Assembly: GCA_016712525.1 (NCBI GenBank)
Contig: JADJQX010000006.1
Location: forward strand, 744,001-808,000
Length of the DNA stretch: 64,000 bases
Direction of reading: 5' to 3'
Source: Myxococcales bacterium
GTDB taxonomy: Bacteria; Myxococcota_A; Polyangia; Polyangiales; Polyangiaceae
Every line of letters begins with the position of its first letter. Position 1 is the stretch's first letter. Shown one piece after another: positions 41,839 to 50,256 of the stretch. The notes below the pieces were generated by a model. It saw nothing but the letters and a program-made list of their open reading frames with translations. It did no database searches and was not told the DNA's origin. Made by a program: the position numbers and the translations under genes.

Positions 41839-43134
41839 TCAGGTCGGGAGCTGCGCCTTCGCGAAGCCGCTCCAGCACGCGTCGTAGTCGCCCTGCAGGG
41901 CCGAGGTCTCCATCGCGAAGCGCGTGGGCGCGATGACCGCGCGGGTCTCGAACATGAAGGCCAACGTGCGCTCGATTTTGTGGGGCGCGAGCGGCACCGA
42001 CACAGCGCGCTCGTAGGTGGCGACGTCGGGGCCGTGGGCGCTCATCGCGTTGTGCAGCGAGCCTCCGCCGGGGACGAACCCGCCGCCTTCTTTGGCGTCG
42101 TACACGCCGTGCACGAGGCCCATGTACTCGCTCATGACGTTGCGGTGGAACCACGGCGGGCGGAACGTGTCCTCGCCGACCATCCAGCGCGGCGGGAAGA
42201 TCACGAAGTCGCAGTTGGCCGTGCCGGGGACCTCACTCGGCGACGTGAGCACGGTAAAAATAGAGGGATCCGGGTGATCGAAGCTCACCGTGCCGATCGT
42301 GTTGAAGCGCGCGAGATCGTATTTGTAGGGTGCAAGTGTCCCGTGCCAGGCGACCACGTCGAGCGGCGAGTGGCCCATGGTCGCTTCCCAGAGGTGCCCC
42401 TGGAACTTCTGCACGACGCGCGTGGGCACGTCGCGGTCCTCGAAGGCCGCGACGGGCGTGAGGAAGTCGCGTGCGTTCGCGAGGCCGTTCGAGCCGATGG
42501 GCCCGAGCTCGGGCAGGCGGAACGGCGCGCCGTAGTTCTCGCACACGTAGCCTCGCGCCTCGCCGGCGGAGAGCTCCACCCGGAAGCGCACGCCGCGCGG
42601 GACGACCACGATCTCGCCGGGCGCGACGTCGAGCACACCGAGCTCGGTCGCGACGCGGAGGCCTCCTTGCTGTGGAACGATCAAGAGCTCGCCGTCGGCG
42701 TCGTAGAAGACCTTGTCGACCATCGACGTGTTGGCCACGTAGAGATGGATGCCCACGCCCGTCCCGTGGGCGGGCGCGCCGTTGCCGCCGATCGTGACGA
42801 GCCCGTCGACGAAATCGGTGCCCGGCGGAGGCGAGGGGAGCGGGTCCCACCGGAGGCGGTTCGGGGAGGGCGGCACCTCGGTGAACGGCCCGGTGCGGAG
42901 GAGCCCCGTGCCCTCACGCTTCACGAAGGGCGTGTGCCCCGCGCTCGGGCGCAGCCTGTAGAGCCAGCTCCTGCGGTTCTCGGCGCGCGGCGCGGTGAAG
43001 GCCGACCCGGAGAGCTGCTCGGCGTAGAGGCCGAAGGGCACCTTCTGCGGCGAGTTGCGGCCCTCGGGCAGCGCGCCCTCGACGGCGCTCGTCACGTGCG
43101 CGTTCCCGAAACCCGGCATGTAGCGGAGGTCCAT
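41839..43134 (-). CDS. hmgA: Homogentisate 1,2-dioxygenase
   Basis: 431 residues. Iron-centre motifs are visible: FHRNVMSEYMGLVHGVYDAK (His and Glu ligands) and LHNAMSAHGPD (second His), preceded by the cupin core GIHLYVANTSMVDKVFYDAD. The N terminus YMPGFGNAHVTSAVEGALPE is typical of the family. It opens the ring of homogentisate to maleylacetoacetate in tyrosine catabolism. Neither maleylacetoacetate isomerase nor fumarylacetoacetase is adjacent. Confidence 0.96.
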   Translation of the reverse strand: MDLRYMPGFGNAHVTSAVEGALPEGRNSPQKVPFGLYAEQLSGSAFTAPRAENRRSWLYRLRPSAGHTPFVKREGTGLLRTGPFTEVPPSPNRLRWDPLPSPPPGTDFVDGLVTIGGNGAPAHGTGVGIHLYVANTSMVDKVFYDADGELLIVPQQGGLRVATELGVLDVAPGEIVVVPRGVRFRVELSAGEARGYVCENYGAPFRLPELGPIGSNGLANARDFLTPVAAFEDRDVPTRVVQKFQGHLWEATMGHSPLDVVAWHGTLAPYKYDLARFNTIGTVSFDHPDPSIFTVLTSPSEVPGTANCDFVIFPPRWMVGEDTFRPPWFHRNVMSEYMGLVHGVYDAKEGGGFVPGGGSLHNAMSAHGPDVATYERAVSVPLAPHKIERTLAFMFETRAVIAPTRFAMETSALQGDYDACWSGFAKAQLPT

Positions 43135-43337
43135 GGCGCGCGACTCTACCAGAGCCCCGCGGGGCTGTGCGGGCCCACGGGGTAGGCCGAAAAGTCGATA
43201 GGTTACGGATGTTTGTGGAACGAGGTGGGACTCGGTCGGGCCGAGGGCCGTGGGCGTCGCGGGGCTCGGCGTGCGCCTTCGGAGACGCGACTTGTCCGAC
43301 CATTCTGCGGGCCTCGAGAGGAAACATCCCGTATCCT

Positions 43338-44159
43338 ATGGGGCCCTTGCCGAAGCTCACCGACTTCTCCTACGCCGCGCACGCCGGGAGCAACACGTTC
43401 CTCCTCGACGACGACGGGGTGTGCCGCCGCATCCTGACGCGCGGGAAGAACCGCGCCGCGACGAACCCGTCGACGCAGCGGTGCCTCGGCGCGCAGTACG
43501 TGGCGAGCCTCGATTTCTCGAGCGAGAGCGGCCTCGTGGAGCGCCCCAAGGAGGGGTGCCCGCTCCTCTTCGCGCGGGTCGACGAGCGGGGGCGTGTGTC
43601 CCTCGTGCGCACTGCGCCGCTCGAGCGCTTCGAGGAGATCAAACAGCCCGAGCGCGAGCCCGAGACCGACGAGCACCCGCGCTTCGGCGCCCCCGATCCC
43701 GACATGCTCCCGCCGCGCACCTTGCGCGCCGAGGCCGACGCGCCCCCCACGCGCCGCGAGCCCACGGTCGACTCCCGCAGGCTCGCGCAGGCCATGCCGA
43801 ACCTGCCCGCCGTGGTGCGCTCCACGATGAAGGTCGACATCGACTACCTCGACCCTTCGGACCGCACGCAGCAGCGGCCCGCGCTCGACCCGCGCAAGCT
43901 CCCGCCCCTCGTCGACGACGACGGCGACGACAACGACGCGACCATGGTCGGCGATCGGCGCATGCTCGAGGACCTCCCCATGCCCGACGACGACGCGACC
44001 GTGGTGCACGAGCGCCCGGCGCAGTTCCGAAAGCGCGGCATGCTCCCGAAGGACCGGCCCTCCGAGTCCCTCGTGCCCGCGCACCCTCACGCCCGCGCGG
44101 CCGAGAGCCAACGCGCGCTGCCGAAGCCCCCACCCTCGGGGCGACGACCGGGGCGCTAG
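43338..44159 (+). CDS. Hypothetical Asp/Pro-rich protein
   Basis: 273 residues from the ATG at 43338 (MGPLPKLTDF). A folded N-terminal part of about 90 residues (SYAAHAGSNTFLLDDDGVCR, CLGAQYVASLDFSSESG) is followed by a long charged, disordered tail with acidic blocks (LVDDDGDDNDATMVGDRRML). No signal or TM segment. It ends 3 bp before the zinc-ribbon protein gene, so the two are surely one operon. Not recognised. Confidence 0.72.
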   Translation: MGPLPKLTDFSYAAHAGSNTFLLDDDGVCRRILTRGKNRAATNPSTQRCLGAQYVASLDFSSESGLVERPKEGCPLLFARVDERGRVSLVRTAPLERFEEIKQPEREPETDEHPRFGAPDPDMLPPRTLRAEADAPPTRREPTVDSRRLAQAMPNLPAVVRSTMKVDIDYLDPSDRTQQRPALDPRKLPPLVDDDGDDNDATMVGDRRMLEDLPMPDDDATVVHERPAQFRKRGMLPKDRPSESLVPAHPHARAAESQRALPKPPPSGRRPGR

Positions 44160-44162
44160 GCC

Positions 44163-44963
44163 GTGATCGTCGAGGCCCGCTCGTTCTGCTTTTTCTGCGG
44201 CAAAGCCGGCCGCGCCGACGCCCCGTGCCCGTCGTGCATGATCGCGATGCCCGCGGTGTTCTGCGGCGGCTGTGGCGCGCGCTCGTCGCCGCTCGCCCCG
44301 TCCTGCGGCACGTGCCACGCGCCGCTCGCCGAGCCCCGGTTCGCCGAGCTCCCGTGCCCCGCGTGCACCGCCGCGCGCCGCCCGAGCGGTCCCATGGTCC
44401 CCGTGGCGTGCGGGGCCGTGTCGCTCCATGGCTGCGTCACGTGCCGCGGCGTGTTCGTGTCGGCGCGTGCATGGTGCACGCTCTTGTCGCACCCCGAGCT
44501 CGAGCCCAAGCTCCCCGGTGAGGCGCCTCCGGGGGCGGGCGCGGTGCTCGAGATGGTCGCGTGCCCCCTCTGCAAGAAGCGCCTCGAGCGAGGCCGGTTC
44601 GCGGGCCGTTCGTCCGTCGTGGTCGACATGTGCGAGCGGCACGGCGTGTGGCTCGACGCGGGGGAGCTCTCGGGGGTGCTCGGGTTCGTCCGCCAAGAGC
44701 GCGCGGCCCGCCCCGACGTCGACGCGGCCCACGCGAGCCTCGATGCCGCGAGGCGCGCAGGCGACGTGTACGTGCGCGGAGCGGCCCAGGAGCTCACGCG
44801 CCGCGAAGAGCGCAAGCCCTCGGGCTTCCCGTGGGCGCTCGCCCTGGTCGCGGCGCTCGGCTTCTCGGCCCTAAGTTATGGCACCTACCAGAAGTTCTTC
44901 GCCCACCACGGCGAGACGGTAAAGGGCGCCGCCGAAGGCGCCCAAAAGGTCCTCGGGAAGTAG
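44163..44963 (+). CDS. Multi-zinc-ribbon (zf-TFIIB-like) protein with C-terminal TM helix
   Basis: 266 residues with a GTG start. At least four Cys-pair ribbons lie in the first 170 residues: CFFC/CPSC, CGGC/CGTC, CPAC with CVTC, and a zf-TFIIB domain (CPLCKKRLERGRF, then CERHGVWLDAGEL). A TM helix (WALALVAALGFSALSYGTYQ) lies near the C terminus. zf-TFIIB proteins are frequent small bacterial proteins of unclear role. It is convergent with the downstream lipoprotein gene with no intergenic base at all (tag immediately followed by cta). Confidence 0.8.
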   Translation: MIVEARSFCFFCGKAGRADAPCPSCMIAMPAVFCGGCGARSSPLAPSCGTCHAPLAEPRFAELPCPACTAARRPSGPMVPVACGAVSLHGCVTCRGVFVSARAWCTLLSHPELEPKLPGEAPPGAGAVLEMVACPLCKKRLERGRFAGRSSVVVDMCERHGVWLDAGELSGVLGFVRQERAARPDVDAAHASLDAARRAGDVYVRGAAQELTRREERKPSGFPWALALVAALGFSALSYGTYQKFFAHHGETVKGAAEGAQKVLGK

Positions 44964-45881
44964 CTACTTGGGGCGCTTCGCGACGTAGATCCCGCCGCCC
45001 TCGGTTCGCCTGATCGTGACGTAGAGCGAGCAGTCGTCGCGCGTCACGTGCGTCGGGCTAGCGTACACCAGTCCGCCATCTCCACCTTGAGGCAAGGTCA
45101 AGGTAGCGATCTCTTGCGAGCCTGCAAACTTGTCGGAGAGCGTGGCTCGTGTCGCTCGGCGCACCGTGTAGTTGCGCGTGAAGTAGAGGGTAAGTCCGTC
45201 GTAGGAGATGACGAAGGTCCCTGGGTTGAAGTCCGTTACGGGGATCCCCCCGCTCACCACGTTCCCTAGGCGGTCTCCTTGAAGGAGGGCCCAGGGACCC
45301 TCCGGGGTAGACCCTAGCCAGTAGTACCTCGAGCCATCCGCGGAAATAAGGGGATTGCTGCCAAGGAAAGCGCTCCCGTTCACGAGTGTGAGCTGGGTGG
45401 GGGCTCCGAAGCCGGAGTCGATGGTCGAGCGGGACACCGCGTCACTATACGGGGGGCTGGTTGCCAAGACGGAGCTCCGCAGGATGATGAGCCCGTCGCT
45501 CGAGAGCGAGTGCGCGAGCCACTGCCCGGCTGCGCCTGGCGCTGGGGGAAGTTGGAGCGGCGCTGCGCCCGTGAAGGGCGCGTCGGGGCCCGACCTGCGA
45601 ACTTGGATGACGTCGTTACCCCGGCCGAAGATCGCCACCGTCTGGGCCGCGTTCATGGTGAAGCCGTACTCGCCCAGGTTCGAACGCAGCTCCTCGACCA
45701 GCACGGGGGGGCCAAAGTCCTTGTTCGGATCGCAGGCCGCGGTGGACGGTGCATCGGCGCCGGCGTCCGTGACGCTCGCCTCTCCGCCCCCAGCATCGAC
45801 GACGGGCGCGGCGACGGGGTCGTCCCCCATGCATGCCATGAGACCCACGAGCGGCAACACGACCCGAAACGACGGCTTCAT
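44964..45881 (-). CDS. Lipoprotein with WD40/PD40-like repeats, dispersed family member 1
   Basis: 305 residues. The lipobox LMAC lies at about residue 17. The linker is Asp/Ala/Gly-rich (VVDAGGGEASVTDAGADAPS). The body has PD40-type blades such as SSDGLIILRSSVLATSP, SADGSRYYWLG and SYDGLTLYFTRNYTVRRATR, ending RDDCSLYVTIRR and GGGIYVAKRPK. The related 45967-46980 and 59044-60063 genes share the Cys-x-x-x-x-x-F opening, the xxDGLTLYFTR blades and the late CxLY motif. Likely on the outer face of a membrane; ligand unknown. Confidence 0.78.
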   Translation of the reverse strand: MKPSFRVVLPLVGLMACMGDDPVAAPVVDAGGGEASVTDAGADAPSTAACDPNKDFGPPVLVEELRSNLGEYGFTMNAAQTVAIFGRGNDVIQVRRSGPDAPFTGAAPLQLPPAPGAAGQWLAHSLSSDGLIILRSSVLATSPPYSDAVSRSTIDSGFGAPTQLTLVNGSAFLGSNPLISADGSRYYWLGSTPEGPWALLQGDRLGNVVSGGIPVTDFNPGTFVISYDGLTLYFTRNYTVRRATRATLSDKFAGSQEIATLTLPQGGDGGLVYASPTHVTRDDCSLYVTIRRTEGGGIYVAKRPK

Positions 45882-45966
45882 GCGCGCACTCTGTGAGCAA
45901 AGCGCTGCCCGGTCAAGCCCGCGGCGGGGCTCTCATCGTCTCGGGTGCCGCGGGGTCATGCCGAGG

Positions 45967-46980
45967 TCACTGCGGGCGTTGGGCCATCCACAAATCGGTG
46001 CCGCCCGAGCCGCCGGGGCGTGTGCTCTTTAGGATCATCACGCAGCCGTCGCCCGTGAGGAAGAGCGGCGCGTCCTTCGCGTTCGACGACAGCGCGTCCA
46101 CGCGCACGCCCGCGCCGAACGAGGCGGCCTTCGAGGCGCGTGTCGCGCGGAGCACGTCGTCGCTCATGCCGTTCGAGTAGTAGAGCGTGAGCTCGTCGGC
46201 CGAGAGCACCGGGTTGTACACGTCGGCCGGGGTGACCTCGCGGCCCGTCCCGAAGATCGCCGGGGTGGCCCCGCGCGCGGCCTGGTGCAGCTTGAACGTC
46301 TGGAAGTCGAGCCAGTAGAGCGTCTGCCCGTCGGCCGAGAGGTGCGGCGAGAGCGCGTCCGACAGGGCCGTCCCCCCTACGGTGACCGCGCCTTGATTCG
46401 CGAAGGGCGCCCCCGCCGCGCCTCGCGTGGCCACGAACACGCCGATCCCGCCGGCCGTCTGCCTGTGGAAGTAGAGGACGAGCCCGTCGGGCGAGACCGT
46501 GGGCGAGTACTCCGAGCCCGGCGGCGTGTTCACCACGGCGAGGTTCGTCTCGGTCGGCGCCGCGAACGCGTCGGTCACGCGGGCGCGCGTGGTCTGGAGA
46601 AGGCTCGTGTTGGGCGCGCCCGTGTTCTCGCGGTGCATGAACGCGGTGAGCTCGTCGCGGGTCATGCTGAACGACGCTTCGTCGAACGCCGAGCTCACGG
46701 TGGCCATGAACGTGGGCGCGTCGAACGTCTTCGCGGGGTCGCACCTCCTGTCCGTGCCCGTGTCGACGGCGCCGTCCCTCGGGGCGCTCGTGTCGGCGCC
46801 CGCGTCGGGAACGGGGGTGCTCGTGTCGGGCACGTTCGTCGGCGCGTCGGTCGGCGCCGTGCTCGCGTCGGCCGGGGTCGCGCCCGCATCTTGGGAGCCG
46901 ACGGGGTCGTCCCCCACGCAGGCGGCGGCGGCGGTGGCGAGCACGAGGGCGAGGGCAGGGGCGAAGATCCAAGCGCGCAT
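45967..46980 (-). CDS. Lipoprotein with WD40/PD40-like repeats, dispersed family member 2
   Basis: 337 residues from the ATG at 46980. Lipobox AAAC near residue 21, then a Thr/Pro/Asp-rich linker (ASTAPTDAPTNVPDTSTPVP). PD40-type blades: SPDGLVLYFHRQTAGGIGVF, SADGQTLYWLDFQTFKLHQA, SADELTLYYSNGMSDDVLRA; the end is DGCVMILKSTRPGGSGGTD and on to LWMAQRPQ. It lies upstream of member 1 in the same direction, so the two probably arose by duplication. Confidence 0.8.
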   Translation of the reverse strand: MRAWIFAPALALVLATAAAACVGDDPVGSQDAGATPADASTAPTDAPTNVPDTSTPVPDAGADTSAPRDGAVDTGTDRRCDPAKTFDAPTFMATVSSAFDEASFSMTRDELTAFMHRENTGAPNTSLLQTTRARVTDAFAAPTETNLAVVNTPPGSEYSPTVSPDGLVLYFHRQTAGGIGVFVATRGAAGAPFANQGAVTVGGTALSDALSPHLSADGQTLYWLDFQTFKLHQAARGATPAIFGTGREVTPADVYNPVLSADELTLYYSNGMSDDVLRATRASKAASFGAGVRVDALSSNAKDAPLFLTGDGCVMILKSTRPGGSGGTDLWMAQRPQ

Positions 46981-47139
46981 GCCCTCAAGGTCGCTCGAAA
47001 GCGCGGGCTCCGCAAGCCGCAGCGCGACACCGGGTCGGGGGGAGCGCCTCGCCGCGGGCGCCCACACGCGTGCTTTTCTGGTAATCCTTCGGGCGCCCCC
47101 TGCGGCTCCCACCGAGAGGGCACTTAGGAGACCTTGGCA

Positions 47140-49434
47140 ATGCGCCCCGGAGAAGGCCGAACGGCCGCGAAGAAACCAGGCACCCTCATCTGCGGCAAGT
47201 GGAAGGTCGACCGCGTCATCAAGGTGACCGACCAGCTCGCCACGTACGAGGCCCGTGATCCGAAGGGCGCCAAGGTCCATCTCAAGGTCATCCACCCCTA
47301 CAAAGCCGACGACGCCCCGCTCGTCGCGCGGTTGAAGCGCGAGGCCTACGTCGCGAACCGCATCAAGCACCCGAGCATGGTGCGCGTCCTCGGGGACGGC
47401 ATGACCGACGAGGGCTCGCTCGCGATCGCCCTCGAGCTCGTCGACGGCGAGACCCTCGAAGAGCTCCGCATGAAGCGCGGCGGCATGCTCCCTCCCGACG
47501 AGGTCATCAAGTACGGCTCGGCCCTGTGCGACGCGCTCCAGGCCGCGCACGACGAGCAGATCGTCCACCGCGACGTGCGCCCCGAGAGCTTCATGGTGAC
47601 GAAGCAGGGCGAGCTGCGCGTGCCCGAGTTCGCCGCGGCGCGCGTGCTCGGCGAGACGGTCGAGGCCAAGGAGCGCACGGCGGCGGGCGCCACGCTCGGC
47701 TCGCCGGCCTTCATGTCGCCCGAGCAGGCCCGCGGTCAGCGCGATCGCGTCGACGCGAGGTCCGACGTGTTCGGCCTCGGGGCCACGCTCTACACGCTCG
47801 TCTCCGGCAAGACGGTGCACGCGGCCGACAACCCGCTCGCTGGGCTCCTCTCGGCCTCGCGTGACCGCGCGAAGCCGGTGCGCACCGTCATGCGTACGGC
47901 CATCCCCGATCACCTCGCCGACGCCATCGACAAGGCCCTCAAGTTCGAGCCCACCGACAGGTTCCCGAGCATGCGCGCCTTCAAGCGGGCGCTCACCCCC
48001 AAAGAAGAGGCGAGGCCCGCGGCGCCGATCGCGCGCACCGAGGCGTCTCCGGTGCGCCCCTCGCAGAAGCCCCCGCCTCCGCTCCTCGGCCGCCCTCCGA
48101 CGGCGCAGCCCTTCGCGCCGAGCCCGCCTGCCGTACCCGCGGCGCCACAGGCCCACGCGCATCCCGCGCAGCCAGGTCCGATGGCGCGCCCGTCGGGCAT
48201 GATGGCCGCGCCCACGCAGGCCTCTCCCGCCGTGGCGCCGCAGGGGCACGCGCATCCCGCGCAGCCAGGTCCGATGGCGCGCCCGTCGGGCATGATGGCC
48301 GCGCCCTTCGCCCCGACCCAAGCGTCCCCGGCCATGGCGCCGCAGGGGCACGCCGGTCCGACGCGCCCCTCGCCCTCGATGCCGCCACCGGCCGTGCAGC
48401 CTCCGCAGGCCGCGCCCGAGGCCCCCGCGCGGCAGAAGCCTCAACGTCCGGACATCGCGCTCGTTCGGCAAGAGGTCGACGAGGAGTCCACGGCCGTGAT
48501 GGACCAACCTCCGCCGGGCATGTCGGCTTCAGGATCCACCCCTCCGCCTGCTCCCCAAGGGTATGGTGGCCACGGGCACGCCCAAGGGTACGCAGGTCAC
48601 GGGTCGATGCCGCCGCCCGCCATGGGCATGGGGCAACCTTCGCCGGGCATGGGCGCTCAGGGAATGGGCATGGGGCAACCTTCGGGCTCCGTGCCGCCTC
48701 CCGCGCACCCCGGCGCGGGCCAGGGAATGGGCATGGCCCAACCTCCGTACGGCGCGCCGGCCGCGGCGATGCCCTCGGGCTACGCCGGTCAAGGGCCCGG
48801 ATCGCCCGGTCACGCTCCGGGGCCGTTCGGTCAAGGTCCCGGATCGCCCGGTTACGCTCCGGGGCCGTTCGGTCAAGGGGCCGGATCGCCCGGTTACGCT
48901 CCGGGGTACGCCGCTCCAGGCTATGGCGGCTCCGCGCAGGGCATGGGCCCGTCCGGTCCACCCGGTGGCGCGCCCGGCGCGTACGCGGGGCAAGGGTTGG
49001 GCGGACCGGGGCCGGCGACGAGCGGACCGGGCCCGCAGTGGGGCGGAGCGGGCGGGAGCGGGCCGTACCCCGGCCAAGGCATGGGCGGAGCGGGCGGGAG
49101 CGGGCCGTACCCCGGCCAAGGCATGGGTGGACCGGGCCAAGGTATGAGCGGAGCGGGCGGGAGCGGGCCGTACCCGGGGCAGCCCTACGGGGCTCCGGGC
49201 ATGGGGAGCGGCTTCCCTGGGCCGATGCCGAACGCGCAGGGCGGGCCGCAGGGCTTCCCTGGGCCGATGCCGAACGCGCAGGGCGGGCCGCAGGGTTTCT
49301 CTGGCCCGATGGGCGTGATGCCGGGGCAGGCGCCGGCGTCGAACCGGACGTTCGCGTACGTGGCGGTCGGCATGGGGGGCACGCTGATCGTGCTCGCGCT
49401 CGTGTACGCGTTCTTCTTCATGAAGCCAGGTTGA
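47140..49434 (+). CDS. Predicted pseudokinase with Gly/Pro/Met-rich repeats and C-terminal TM helix
   Basis: 764 residues from the ATG at 47140, which has AGGAG nine bases upstream. Residues 20-285 are a Hanks-type kinase fold with the VAIK lysine (K49), alpha-C Glu (E68) and HRD (143-145). The glycine loop is lost (VIKVTDQLATYEA), HRDxKxxN reads HRDVRPES (Asn to Ser at 150), and DFG reads EFA (163-165). Without both Mg-binding residues, catalysis is doubtful. Residues 300-735 are low complexity with several tandem repeats. A final helix (TFAYVAVGMGGTLIVLALVY) makes a tail-anchored membrane protein. Confidence 0.85.
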   Translation: MRPGEGRTAAKKPGTLICGKWKVDRVIKVTDQLATYEARDPKGAKVHLKVIHPYKADDAPLVARLKREAYVANRIKHPSMVRVLGDGMTDEGSLAIALELVDGETLEELRMKRGGMLPPDEVIKYGSALCDALQAAHDEQIVHRDVRPESFMVTKQGELRVPEFAAARVLGETVEAKERTAAGATLGSPAFMSPEQARGQRDRVDARSDVFGLGATLYTLVSGKTVHAADNPLAGLLSASRDRAKPVRTVMRTAIPDHLADAIDKALKFEPTDRFPSMRAFKRALTPKEEARPAAPIARTEASPVRPSQKPPPPLLGRPPTAQPFAPSPPAVPAAPQAHAHPAQPGPMARPSGMMAAPTQASPAVAPQGHAHPAQPGPMARPSGMMAAPFAPTQASPAMAPQGHAGPTRPSPSMPPPAVQPPQAAPEAPARQKPQRPDIALVRQEVDEESTAVMDQPPPGMSASGSTPPPAPQGYGGHGHAQGYAGHGSMPPPAMGMGQPSPGMGAQGMGMGQPSGSVPPPAHPGAGQGMGMAQPPYGAPAAAMPSGYAGQGPGSPGHAPGPFGQGPGSPGYAPGPFGQGAGSPGYAPGYAAPGYGGSAQGMGPSGPPGGAPGAYAGQGLGGPGPATSGPGPQWGGAGGSGPYPGQGMGGAGGSGPYPGQGMGGPGQGMSGAGGSGPYPGQPYGAPGMGSGFPGPMPNAQGGPQGFPGPMPNAQGGPQGFSGPMGVMPGQAPASNRTFAYVAVGMGGTLIVLALVYAFFFMKPG
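48154..48306. repeat. Duplicated 60-bp block, 93 bp apart
   Basis: Bases 48154-48213 and 48247-48306 are identical. They encode two copies of HAHPAQPGPMARPSGMMAAP, 31 codons apart, in the low-complexity part of the pseudokinase gene. Confidence 0.9.
48793..48876. repeat. Two near-identical 42-bp units (third partial)
   Basis: Units 48793-48834 and 48835-48876, with a partial third copy from 48877. They encode GPGSPGHAPGPFGQ and GPGSPGYAPGPFGQ. The 42-bp period is in frame (14 codons). Confidence 0.88.
49042..49125. repeat. Two identical 42-bp units plus interrupted third
   Basis: Units 49042-49083 and 49084-49125 are identical and encode GGAGGSGPYPGQGM. A 21-bp half unit and a third, diverged copy follow to about 49182. 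Confidence 0.9.
49210..49293. repeat. Two identical 42-bp units
   Basis: Units 49210-49251 and 49252-49293 are identical and encode GFPGPMPNAQGGPQ. A short diverged third copy follows. This is the third array in the gene with a 14-codon period but an unrelated unit sequence. Confidence 0.9.
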
Positions 49435-49740
49435 ACCCGCCGTAAGGATCGGTCGTGGGATGGGGCCCGTCGGGCGCGCCGATCGGCCTTTCGTGCGCGG
49501 ATCCGGGCATGTCGGTGGGGGCCCTCGAGGGCGCGGCACTCGCGAGAATTTTGCGCGGAAAAACAAGGCCACGCCCCGCGTCAACGAGCCATGGACACTT
49601 GCGCGCGAGGGTGGTACTCCGCGCGCCGAATCCTTCGCTCGGCCCGTCGGTCGCGACGCAATTGCAGCCTGCGTCTCGGCCGGCGGACCGGGTCTTCCCC
49701 GCGCACGGAATGCCCGTTGTCGCGGCCCTCTCGAGGCCCC
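49435..49740. other. Intergenic region upstream of the atp genes
   Basis: About 305 bp between the pseudokinase and the ATP synthase b' gene. Open frames here look like chance ones (Arg/Gly/Pro-rich). A locally A/T-richer patch at 49548-49570 (AATTTTGCGCGGAAAAACAA) may belong to the atp promoter. I see no RNA gene or clear hairpin. Confidence 0.4.
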
Positions 49741-50256
49741 ATGTCGCTCTTTGCGGTGAGCACGAAAGACCTCCTCTCGAACGCCCTCGTCACGGCCGGA
49801 TCTGGCGCGTCCGAAGGCGGCGTGAACGTCGACGCCGACGGCACCATCGTCGTCCATATCGTCCTCTTCTTGATCCTGATGGCGGCGTTGAAGCCGCTGC
49901 TCTTCGATCCGCTCCTCAAGCTCTTCGAAGAGCGCGAGAAGCGCACCATCGGCGCCCGCGAGAAGGCCGCCGAGGAAGACAAGAAGACGTCGAAGGCCTC
50001 GGGCGAGTACGCCGACCAGATGACGAAGGCGCGCGCCGAGGGCAACGCGGAGCGCGAGAAGCTCCGCTCCGAGGGCCTCAAGAAAGAGGCCGACATCCTC
50101 GCGCGGGTGCGCGCCGAGGCCCAAAAGACGCTGGAAGAGGGGCGCGCGCGGGTGTCCGAAGAGGGCAAGGCGGCGCGCCAGGCGCTCGAAATCGAAGCCG
50201 CGAACCTCGGGAAAGACCTGGCTTCGCGCGTGCTCGGACGTGAGGTGCGAGGATGA
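49741..50256 (+). CDS. atpF2: ATP synthase F0 subunit b'
   Basis: 171 residues from the ATG at 49741 (MSLFAVSTKD). A short N-terminal part precedes one TM helix (IVVHIVLFLILMAALKPLLF, around residues 36-55) and a long charged helix (EEREKRTIGAREKAAEEDKK...) that forms the peripheral stalk with subunit b. It lacks the His-rich head of the next gene. The two b-type genes overlap by 4 bp (ATGA), as in other b'/b pairs. The encoded stator links F0 to F1 in the inner membrane. Confidence 0.88.
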   Translation: MSLFAVSTKDLLSNALVTAGSGASEGGVNVDADGTIVVHIVLFLILMAALKPLLFDPLLKLFEEREKRTIGAREKAAEEDKKTSKASGEYADQMTKARAEGNAEREKLRSEGLKKEADILARVRAEAQKTLEEGRARVSEEGKAARQALEIEAANLGKDLASRVLGREVRG

